Shown here one piece after another: positions 24,269 through 32,108 of a stretch of 64,000 bases of DNA (within the stretch, counting starts at the first letter, position 1; each line of letters begins with the position of its first letter). Under the pieces are notes generated by a model that was not told the origin of the DNA, ran no database searches, and saw nothing but the letters and a program-made list of their open reading frames with translations. Where the stretch lies: positions 1,860,001 through 1,924,000 of the forward strand of contig NZ_CP073347.1 in assembly GCF_024397915.1 (NCBI RefSeq), read 5' to 3'. The stretch comes from Marinobacterium rhizophilum. GTDB taxonomy: Bacteria > Pseudomonadota > Gammaproteobacteria > Pseudomonadales > Balneatricaceae. The position numbers were made by a program, and so were the translations under genes.

Positions 24269-25618
24269 TCAGGCCTCCTTCTCGATACGCAGCAGGTTGT
24301 CGCGCAGGATGGGGCCGTACTCGTACTTGCCCGTGCAGGCGAAGGTAAAGAGTGCGAGGTCTTCCTCGTCCAGCTCCAGACAGCCCAGCTGCATCGCGGT
24401 CACGATGTCGCCGGTAATCAGGGCACGCAGCAGCTGTGTCGGCAGGATATCCAGCGGCATCAGTGTTTCGAACTGCCCGACCGGTACCATGGCGCGCTCG
24501 GAACCGTTGGTGCTGGTGGTGAAAGCAAATTTCTTGCCTGCGGACAGCACGGACGCGAACATGTTCAGCACCGAGAATTTCTCGGTACCGGCGGCGATCC
24601 AGCCCATGAACTCACGCTTGCTGCCTTCTTCCAGCACGCTCACCTGGGTGGCGTAACGACCGAGGTAGGCCATGGGGCCTGTGGCATTGCGGCCATTCCA
24701 GACGGAACCGCTGATCACGCGGTTGTTGCCTGGCTTCAGGCGATTGGCGCACAGTTCTGCCAGGTTGGCGCCCAGGCGGGTGCGCAACAGTGTCGGCTTG
24801 TCGACCTGCGGGCCGCCCAGGGCGATCACACGCTCGGTCGACAGGCGACCTTCGGTGAACAGCTTGCCCATGGCGATAACGTCCTGGTAACCCACGGACC
24901 AGACGGTCTTGGTACGGGATACCGGATCGAGGAAATGGATATGAGTACTGGCGTTGCCCGCCGGATGCACACCGGAAAACTCGGCCAGCTGCACGCCTTC
25001 AACCGTATTGACCTTGGCACCGGCAGCCTTGCACAGGTAAACCTTGGTCTTGCTCAGTACGGTCAGCAGTTTCAGGCCGTTGGCAAAGGCATCGGCCTGC
25101 TCGGCAATCACGACCTGAGGATCGGCCGCCAGCGGGTTGGTATCGATCGCGGTTACGAAGATCGAATGCGGCTCGCTGCCAGGCGCAGGCACCTTGCTAA
25201 ACGGACGGGTGCGAAACGCAGTCCAGAGCCCGGACTTAACCAGGTTCTCTTCAACCTTGGCGCGGTCAAGGCCCGCCAGCTGGTCCGCACTGTACTTGGC
25301 AAATTCGATAGCGTCTTCGTTGTCATCCAGTTCGATAACAACGGACTGCAGTACCCGGCGTTCGCCACGGTTGATTTCCTTGACGACACCCGCGCCAGGA
25401 GCCGTGAAGTCGACGCCTTCTGTTTTCTTGTCGGAAAAGATCACTTGACCGAGTTTTACCCGGTCCCCCACCTTGACGGCCATCGTGGGCTTCATGCCCA
25501 CATAATCCGGACCTATCACGGCGACGGAGCGCACCGTCGGAGCTGCGCTGATTAGCTGCTCCGGTGCCCCCGCAATCGGTAGATCCAGACCCTTATTGAT
25601 CTTGATCATACGCCTCAC
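24269..25618 (-). CDS. nqrA: Na+-NQR subunit A
   Basis: 449 residues, cytoplasmic-side subunit with no membrane helices. Starts MIKINKGLDLPIAGAPEQLI, the standard NqrA start; the frame adds three codons (MRR) that I consider non-coding or optional. Contains GPDYVGMKPTMAVKVGDRVK and a C-terminal Cys-containing ALFTFACTGKYEYGPILR. First gene of the operon, with upstream control sequences in the region with the tandem 237-bp repeats. Confidence 0.98.
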   Translation of the reverse strand: MRRMIKINKGLDLPIAGAPEQLISAAPTVRSVAVIGPDYVGMKPTMAVKVGDRVKLGQVIFSDKKTEGVDFTAPGAGVVKEINRGERRVLQSVVIELDDNEDAIEFAKYSADQLAGLDRAKVEENLVKSGLWTAFRTRPFSKVPAPGSEPHSIFVTAIDTNPLAADPQVVIAEQADAFANGLKLLTVLSKTKVYLCKAAGAKVNTVEGVQLAEFSGVHPAGNASTHIHFLDPVSRTKTVWSVGYQDVIAMGKLFTEGRLSTERVIALGGPQVDKPTLLRTRLGANLAELCANRLKPGNNRVISGSVWNGRNATGPMAYLGRYATQVSVLEEGSKREFMGWIAAGTEKFSVLNMFASVLSAGKKFAFTTSTNGSERAMVPVGQFETLMPLDILPTQLLRALITGDIVTAMQLGCLELDEEDLALFTFACTGKYEYGPILRDNLLRIEKEA

Positions 25619-25752
25619 CCAATCACGTTAACTGTATTTCAGGACTCCGCCCTTGAGCATCAGTCATCCGGCAAACGCTACTAGCGCAGCAATCAGGATG
25701 CTGTTTAGTTTTTGTCCCAAGGAAAGATTTGCCCCGCCAAAAAATCCGCAAC

Positions 25753-25758
25753 AGTATA
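25753..25758 (-). promoter_or_regulatory. Candidate -10 element for the nqr operon
   Basis: Minus-strand TATACT about 135 bases upstream of the nqrA ATG is a near-consensus sigma-70 -10 box. The matching -35 is poor (TAGAAA at 18-base spacing, or TTGTAG too far). The call rests on the -10 match and position alone. Confidence 0.3.
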
Positions 25759-25806
25759 ACTGAGCGCAGCCTGTCTTTTCTACAAACTACCTTTGCAATC
25801 AGGCCC

Positions 25807-26043
25807 TTTGCTTCATTTAAGTTCGATAATTTTCAACACTGCAACGTAGAACGCATAAAAAAGCACCACGGGAAGAACAAAGCACCGCTACAGGACCCCG
25901 CACCAGAAATCACAACCAGGCACAACCCGACCTTGGTCGCAAAGACGCAATGCAAAATTGCGCCACATCAGACACACACCAAACGGCGCTGGCGCAACCA
26001 GGCCACAAAGCGCCCACCCGTGACCACACGGCACACCCCTCTC
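25807..26043. repeat. 237-bp tandem unit, copy 1
   Basis: First of two adjoining units that appear identical over all 237 bases, beginning TTTGCTTCATTTAAG and ending CACACCCCTCTC. The unit is AC-rich on the plus strand. The length is a multiple of three, so an open frame runs through both copies, but the translation is low-complexity, basic and unlike a protein. It lies between the nqrA promoter and the gap terminator. It contains no recognised gene or transposase, and no inverted ends were seen. Confidence 0.95.
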
Positions 26044-26280
26044 TTTGCTTCATTTAAGTTCGATAATTTTCAACACTGCAACGTAGAACGCATAAAAAAG
26101 CACCACGGGAAGAACAAAGCACCGCTACAGGACCCCGCACCAGAAATCACAACCAGGCACAACCCGACCTTGGTCGCAAAGACGCAATGCAAAATTGCGC
26201 CACATCAGACACACACCAAACGGCGCTGGCGCAACCAGGCCACAAAGCGCCCACCCGTGACCACACGGCACACCCCTCTC
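26044..26280. repeat. 237-bp tandem unit, copy 2
   Basis: Second unit, abutting copy 1 with no spacer. TTTGC at 26281-26285 repeats the first five bases of the unit, so the duplication junction is probably a 5-base microhomology. Apparent identity means the event is recent or the copies are being homogenised. See findings. Confidence 0.95.
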
Positions 26281-26339
26281 TTTGCACTGAGCGATGCGGG
26301 GCCTGATTGACTGCACCAATGCCAGCATCCCAAAACGCA

Positions 26340-26366
26340 ACCGGCGGCGCCAAAGGCGCCGCCGGT
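26340..26366 (-). terminator. Rho-independent terminator of gap
   Basis: Perfect 12-bp arms ACCGGCGGCGCC/GGCGCCGCCGGT with a 3-base loop, 57 bases past the gap stop on the minus strand, followed by TGCGTTTTGG. Strong stem, modest U-tract. Confidence 0.85.
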
Positions 26367-26422
26367 CAGGCCTGCAATCCAGCCAGGACATCAGCACAGG
26401 GCCGACATCCCGTGATAATTGA

Positions 26423-27874
26423 TCAAATGGACTTGGGCGGGAATGCCGGCAGGGTGCAGTGCGCCATCGCCTGCATCATGCGGAACACCTGGCAGCTGTA
26501 ACCGAACTCGTTGTCGTACCAGACATAGAGAACGCAACGCTTGCCATCGACGATGGTGGCCAGACCATCCACCACACCAGCGGCACGGGAACCAACGAAG
26601 TCCGTCGACACTGCTTCCGGCGAAGTGCTGAAGTCGATCTGCTTTTGCAGCTCGGAGAACAGCGCAGCGTCACGCAGGTAGGCGTTCAACTCTTCCTTGC
26701 TGGTTTCCTTTTCCAGGTTCAGGTTCAGGATGGCCATGGAGACATTGGGCGTCGGCACGCGAATGGCGTTGCCGGTGAGCTTGCCTTCGAGCTGCGGCAG
26801 CGCCTTGGAAACTGCCTTGGCAGCACCGGTCTCGGAAATCACCATATTCAGACCCGCGGCCCGTCCGCGACGATCACCCTTGTGGTAATTGTCGATCAGG
26901 TTCTGGTCATTGGTGTAGGAATGCACGGTTTCAACGTGACCGTTGAGCACGCCGAACTGCTCGTCGATCTTCTTCAGCACTGGCACGATGGCGTTGGTGG
27001 TGCAGGAGGCGGCCGAAAGGATGCGGTCCTCATCAACGATATCGCCGTGGTTCACGCCCATGACGATGTTCTTGATACCCTTGCCCGGCGCCGTCAGCAG
27101 CACACGGGACACACCGGTAGCACGCAGGTGCAGGCTCAGGCCATCCGCATCGCGCCATTTGCCGGTATTGTCGATCAGCAGTGCATTGCTGATGCCGTAG
27201 TCGGTGTAATCGATAGTGTCAGGCGCATCGGCAAAGATCACCTTGATCATGTTGCCGTTGGCAATCAGGGCCTGGTTTTCTTCGTCCACCTGGATGGTGC
27301 CCTTGAAGGAACCATGAACGGAATCACGACGCAGCAGACTGGCGCGTTTTTCCAGGTCATTTTCGGCATTGCCGCGACGCACGACGATGGCACGCAGGCG
27401 CAGTGACTGGCCACCACCGGTCCGCTCGATCAGCAGGCGCGCCAGCAGGCGGCCAATACGACCAAAGCCGTACAGCACCACGTCGGTGGGTTCGCGCTCG
27501 GGGGCGCCGATGACGCTGTCGAGTTCTTTCTTCAGGAAGGCTTCGATGTCGCCGTTGCCTTCATGCCGGAACTTGATCACGAGCTTGCCGACGTCTACGT
27601 GGGCATTGGCAACGCCCAGCTTGTCGACCGCTTCCAGTACCGGATAGGTATCGTGAACGCTGAGTTCTTCCTGATCCTGCATCATCTGGCGCGCAAAACG
27701 GTGCGCCTTGAGGATGTCAGTCACCGAACGCTTGTGTACAAGACGCCCGAATACCGAGGTTTCAACATTCCGATCGCGGTAGAGACGGCCGATTAACGGC
27801 ACCATGGCCTCTGCCAGCGCTTCTCGCGCTTTCCAGTCTGCGAATACTAGTTCTTGGCTCACAGGTAACTCCAA
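26423..27874 (-). CDS. gap: Glyceraldehyde-3-phosphate dehydrogenase, long form
   Basis: 483 residues, about 140 longer than classical GAPDH. The first ~125 residues form a helical extension (RFARQMMQDQEELSVHDTYP) ahead of the NAD-binding VVLYGFGRIGRLLARLL. The catalytic Cys is C291 in SAASCTTNAIVP, with His in HSYTNDQNL. The C-terminal YDNEFGYSCQVFRMM is standard. The long form next to mfd matches the gene I recall in Pseudomonas (PA3001 beside mfd). Its in vivo direction and cofactor choice are not readable here. Confidence 0.92.
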   Translation of the reverse strand: MELPVSQELVFADWKAREALAEAMVPLIGRLYRDRNVETSVFGRLVHKRSVTDILKAHRFARQMMQDQEELSVHDTYPVLEAVDKLGVANAHVDVGKLVIKFRHEGNGDIEAFLKKELDSVIGAPEREPTDVVLYGFGRIGRLLARLLIERTGGGQSLRLRAIVVRRGNAENDLEKRASLLRRDSVHGSFKGTIQVDEENQALIANGNMIKVIFADAPDTIDYTDYGISNALLIDNTGKWRDADGLSLHLRATGVSRVLLTAPGKGIKNIVMGVNHGDIVDEDRILSAASCTTNAIVPVLKKIDEQFGVLNGHVETVHSYTNDQNLIDNYHKGDRRGRAAGLNMVISETGAAKAVSKALPQLEGKLTGNAIRVPTPNVSMAILNLNLEKETSKEELNAYLRDAALFSELQKQIDFSTSPEAVSTDFVGSRAAGVVDGLATIVDGKRCVLYVWYDNEFGYSCQVFRMMQAMAHCTLPAFPPKSI

Positions 27875-28064
27875 ATAACGTCAGGGCTGAAATTGGCTGC
27901 GGCCGCATTATCCCTTTTTCCTTCAAGCGGGGCAAACTTGCCGGCCTGCTACTTTCGCACTGCAACATTGGAAGCTGGCCGATCCATTGCAAACCTGCCC
28001 TTTTCTGCGCGCAGGCGTTAACATAGGCCGCTTTTGCAGCCGGAGCCTCAAGGAGTCAGCCGCC

Positions 28065-31000
28065 GTGATCAAACTGGACCACCCGATGCCCGCAGGAGCA
28101 GGCGACATCAAGCGTATCGGCCAGTTAAAAGGCAGCGCTCAGGGCTACCTGGCTGCCGCCGCAGCCCGTCGCCACCAGGACGTGACGCTGGTCGTTGCCA
28201 GCAGCAGCGATGCCGCAGCGCGCCTGGCCGGCGAAATCGCCTTTTTTGATCCCGATGTTGAACTGCTGTCCTTTCCCGACTGGGAAACCTTGCCCTACGA
28301 CAATTTTTCACCGCATCAGGACATCATCTCCGAGCGCATTCTCAGCCTGTACCGGCTGCCGCAGCTGAGTCGCGGCATCCTGATCGTCACGGCAGCCACC
28401 CTGATGCAGCGCATTGCACCGCGCAAGTTTATCGGCGGCAACAGCCTGCTGCTGGATACCGGACAGCGGCTGGACCCCAGCGAAACACGCCAGATGCTCA
28501 GCGATGCCGGCTACCGCGCCGTCGAAACCGTTTACGAGCATGGCGAGTTCGCCCAGCGCGGCGCCATCCTTGATATCTACCCCATGGGCAGCCGCCTGCC
28601 GTACCGCATCGACCTGTTCGATGATGAAATCGATACCCTGCGGGTATTCGACCCCGAAACCCAGCGCTCCATCGAACAGGTCGAGCAGGTTCGCCTGCTG
28701 CCGGCCCAGGAGTTCCCCTTCGACTCCAGCGCCATTACGGCATTTCGCCAGCGCTGGCGCGAACGCTTTGATGTGGATCCCGGCCGCTGCCCAACCTACC
28801 AGGACGTCAGCAACGGCGTGACGCCGCCCGGTATCGAGTACTACCTGCCGCTGTTTTTCGACAGCAGCATGACCCTGTTCGACTACCTGCCGGACAACAC
28901 CCTGGTGATCTGCGACCCGGGCCTGGAAGGCGCCGCCGATCATTTCTGGCACGAAGCCCAGTCGCGCTACGAAGAACGCCGCCACGATGTAGAGCGCCCG
29001 CTGCTGGCTCCCGAAGAGGTTTTCACCCGGGTCGATGAGCTCTTCGCCGCCCTCAAGCGCTTCCCCCGCCTGGTGATGCACAGCGACAGCGCAGGCAAGA
29101 ACGCAGGCGCCCAGGACAGCGCCTTCGACGAACCGCCTGCCCTGCCGGTGAATGCCCAGTCCAATCACCCCATGGCCGCGCTGAGCGACTTCCTGCAGAG
29201 CCACCCCGAACCGATTTTATTCTGTGCCGAGTCCGCCGGGCGACGGGAATCCCTGCTCGAACTCTTCGCCGCGGCCAACATCAAGACACGCAGCGTGGAT
29301 AACTGGCAGGCTTTTGCCGAGCAGCAACCGCGTCACGGCATCTGCGTTTACCCGCTGGAGCTGGGTCTCAGCCTGCCGGGCCAGTGCCAGCTGATCACCG
29401 AAACCCAGCTGTTTGGGCAACAGGTTTTCCAGCGCCGGCGGCGCAGCCGCGACAAGGAGCAGGCCGACCAGGTCATCAAGAACCTGTCGGAACTGCGCAC
29501 GGGCGCTCCGGTAGTACATCTGGATCACGGGGTGGGCCGTTACCTGGGGCTGCAGTGCATTGAACTGGATGGCCAGCAGAACGAGTTTCTGACGCTGGAA
29601 TACGCCGACAATGCCAAACTCTACGTGCCCGTCAGTGCGCTGCACCTGATCAGCCGCTACGGCGGCAGCAGCGACGAGATGGCACCGCTGCACCGCCTGG
29701 GCACCGAGCAGTGGAGCCGCGCCAAGCGCAAGGCGGCGGAAAAGGTGCGCGATACCGCCGCCGAACTGCTGGATATCTACGCCCGCCGTGGCGCCCGTGA
29801 AGGCTTCAGTTTCGGCACGCCGGATGCGGAATACCGCCAGTTCAGCGCCAGCTTCCCGTTCGAGGAAACCCCGGACCAGGCTCTGGCCATCGAGGCCGTC
29901 GTCAAGGACATGACCGCCACCCAGCCGATGGATCGCCTGGTGTGCGGCGACGTGGGCTTTGGCAAGACCGAAGTCGCCATGCGGGCCGCCTTTCTGGCGG
30001 TACAGAACAGCAAGCAGGTGGTTATTCTGGTCCCCACCACCCTGCTGGCACAGCAGCACTACGACAACTTCCGAGACCGTTTTGCCGACTGGCCGGTCAA
30101 TGTCGAGCTGATTTCACGTTTTCGCAGCGCCAGCCAGCAAAGCCAGGCACAGGCCAGGCTCGCCTCGGGCGAAATCGACATCATTGTCGGCACCCACAAG
30201 CTGCTGCAGGGTGATATCCAGTTCAAGGATCTCGGCCTGGTCATTATCGACGAGGAGCACCGCTTTGGCGTACAGCAAAAGGAGCGCCTCAAGTCCCTGC
30301 GCGCCCAGGTGGATATTCTGACCCTCACCGCCACGCCGATACCACGCACCCTGAACATGGCGATGTCCGGCATGCGTGACCTGTCGATCATCGCCACGGC
30401 GCCGGCGCGACGACTGTCGGTAAAGACCTTTGTACGTGAAAGCGACAAACCCATGATCAAGGAGGCCATCCTGCGCGAGCTGCTGCGCGGCGGCCAGGTC
30501 TACTACCTGCACAACGAAGTCAAAACCATCGAGAAAACCGCCGACGAGATCCGCGCCCTGGTGCCGGAGGCCCGCATCGGCATCGGCCATGGCCAGCTGC
30601 GCGAGCGCGAGCTGGAGAAAGTCATGACCGACTTCTACCACAAGCGCAACAATGTACTGGTGTGCACCACCATCATTGAAACCGGCATCGACATCCCCAA
30701 CGCCAACACCATTATCATCGACCGGGCCGACAAGTTCGGCCTGGCACAACTGCATCAGCTGCGTGGCCGCGTCGGACGCTCCCACCACCAGGCCTACGCC
30801 TACCTGCTAACGCCGCCGGTCGCCAACATGACCACCGATGCCGGCAAGCGCCTGGAAGCCATCGCCCAGGCCAGCGACCTGGGCGCCGGCTTCACCCTGG
30901 CCACCCACGACCTGGAAATCCGTGGCGCAGGCGAGCTGCTGGGCGAAGACCAGAGCGGCCAGATGCAGAGTGTCGGCTTTACGCTCTATATGGAAATGCT

Positions 31001-31499
31001 GGAGCAGGCGATCCAGTCCCTGCGCGATGGCAAGACCCCCAACCCCGATGCGCCGCTGCAGCACGGCCCCGAGATCAACCTGCGCCTGCAGGCCCTGATT
31101 CCCGACGACTATCTGCCAGACGTGCACAACCGGCTGATCCTGTACAAGCGCATCTCCAATGCCAGCAACGACGCCCAGCTGCATGAACTGCAGGTGGAAA
31201 TGATTGACCGCTTCGGCCTGCTGCCAGAGCCCGTCAAGAGCCTGTTCCGCATCACCGCACTCAAACTGCGCGCCAGCGCACTGGGCATTGCCAAGGTGGA
31301 CGCTGGCGACAAGGGCGGGCGTATCGAATTCAATGCCGATACGACCATAGATCCGTATAAACTCGTCAGCCTGGTTCAGAGCCAGCCACGGCGCTTCAAG
31401 CTAGAAGGCGCAAGCCAGCTGCGCTTCATAGTTGAAATGACAACACCCGAACTGCGCGCCCAGACCGTCGAACACCTGCTTAGCGAGCTTTCTGCATGA
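28065..31499 (+). CDS. mfd: Transcription-repair coupling factor Mfd
   Basis: Removes RNA polymerase stalled at lesions and recruits UvrA. The GTG at 28065 has AAGGAG 9 bases upstream and gives 1144 residues, close to E. coli (1148); an upstream in-frame ATG at 27987 has no such site. UvrB-like N-terminal domains are followed by an RNA-polymerase interaction domain (VVHLDHGVGRYLGL), then translocase motifs: Walker A GDVGFGKTEVAMR, DEEH in VIIDEEHRFGVQQ, TATPIPRTLNMAMSG, and TTIIETGIDIPNANTI with QLRGRVGRS. The C-terminal TRCF domain is complete. Overlaps csiV by 4 bases. Confidence 0.98.
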   Translation: MIKLDHPMPAGAGDIKRIGQLKGSAQGYLAAAAARRHQDVTLVVASSSDAAARLAGEIAFFDPDVELLSFPDWETLPYDNFSPHQDIISERILSLYRLPQLSRGILIVTAATLMQRIAPRKFIGGNSLLLDTGQRLDPSETRQMLSDAGYRAVETVYEHGEFAQRGAILDIYPMGSRLPYRIDLFDDEIDTLRVFDPETQRSIEQVEQVRLLPAQEFPFDSSAITAFRQRWRERFDVDPGRCPTYQDVSNGVTPPGIEYYLPLFFDSSMTLFDYLPDNTLVICDPGLEGAADHFWHEAQSRYEERRHDVERPLLAPEEVFTRVDELFAALKRFPRLVMHSDSAGKNAGAQDSAFDEPPALPVNAQSNHPMAALSDFLQSHPEPILFCAESAGRRESLLELFAAANIKTRSVDNWQAFAEQQPRHGICVYPLELGLSLPGQCQLITETQLFGQQVFQRRRRSRDKEQADQVIKNLSELRTGAPVVHLDHGVGRYLGLQCIELDGQQNEFLTLEYADNAKLYVPVSALHLISRYGGSSDEMAPLHRLGTEQWSRAKRKAAEKVRDTAAELLDIYARRGAREGFSFGTPDAEYRQFSASFPFEETPDQALAIEAVVKDMTATQPMDRLVCGDVGFGKTEVAMRAAFLAVQNSKQVVILVPTTLLAQQHYDNFRDRFADWPVNVELISRFRSASQQSQAQARLASGEIDIIVGTHKLLQGDIQFKDLGLVIIDEEHRFGVQQKERLKSLRAQVDILTLTATPIPRTLNMAMSGMRDLSIIATAPARRLSVKTFVRESDKPMIKEAILRELLRGGQVYYLHNEVKTIEKTADEIRALVPEARIGIGHGQLRERELEKVMTDFYHKRNNVLVCTTIIETGIDIPNANTIIIDRADKFGLAQLHQLRGRVGRSHHQAYAYLLTPPVANMTTDAGKRLEAIAQASDLGAGFTLATHDLEIRGAGELLGEDQSGQMQSVGFTLYMEMLEQAIQSLRDGKTPNPDAPLQHGPEINLRLQALIPDDYLPDVHNRLILYKRISNASNDAQLHELQVEMIDRFGLLPEPVKSLFRITALKLRASALGIAKVDAGDKGGRIEFNADTTIDPYKLVSLVQSQPRRFKLEGASQLRFIVEMTTPELRAQTVEHLLSELSA

Positions 31500-32083
31500 C
31501 CCTCGATCGCACCCGACACCCACTGCTGAACCTCCTGAGCCTTGCGCTGCTGACCCTGCTCAGCCTCTGCGCCCAGGCTGAAAATCCCGTCTACAAGGTG
31601 GAAGTGCTGATCTTTGCCAACCCGGATCCGGGCTCGCTGCACGAACAGGCCTGGCGCAACCTGGAGATCCCCCGCCTGGCCGGCGCTGCGGAACTGGGCA
31701 ACGGCGGCAGCGGCAGCTACCAGCGCCTGCCCGCCAACAACCTGGTACTGACCGCTGAAAAGAACCGCCTGGCACGCTTGCAGGGGTTTCGCACGCTGTT
31801 TCATGGTGCCTGGTACCAGCCGGTGGGCAACCCGAACAACAGCCGAGCGGTGCGCCTGCGCGGCGGCCAGCTGATGCCCAACGGCGCCTACGAACTGGAC
31901 GGGTATCTCAATATCGAACAGGACCAGGCCCTGCAGCTGCACCCCAACCTGTATTACACCCGCCGCCAGGACGGCGGCAAATTGCTCACCGCCACCCTCG
32001 ACAGCCCCCGGAGCCTCAAGGCCAACGAGATCCACTATCTGGACAACCCGCTGTTCGGCGTACTGGTTCTGATTCAGCGCTAG
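31496..32083 (+). CDS. CsiV family periplasmic protein
   Basis: 195 residues with a cleavable signal peptide (LLNLLSLALLTLLSLCAQA) and the family start YKVEVLIFANPDPGSLHEQAW. The late LRGGQLMPNGAYELDGYLNI and NEIHYLDNPLFGVLVLIQR are typical. In Vibrio, CsiV is a partner of a peptidoglycan synthase activator system. That role cannot be assumed here. ATGA overlap with mfd; the same pair occurs in Pseudomonas as I remember it. Confidence 0.85.
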   Translation: MTLDRTRHPLLNLLSLALLTLLSLCAQAENPVYKVEVLIFANPDPGSLHEQAWRNLEIPRLAGAAELGNGGSGSYQRLPANNLVLTAEKNRLARLQGFRTLFHGAWYQPVGNPNNSRAVRLRGGQLMPNGAYELDGYLNIEQDQALQLHPNLYYTRRQDGGKLLTATLDSPRSLKANEIHYLDNPLFGVLVLIQR

Positions 32084-32108
32084 TCCGGCAACACGCCAGA
32101 CCCCGGCG

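Noticed and set aside
25729..26310. 193-residue open frame across the tandem 237-bp units
   Set aside because: The protein is a perfect internal duplication because the unit length is divisible by three. It is low-complexity and basic, and has no family likeness or ribosome site. Treated as non-coding repeat.
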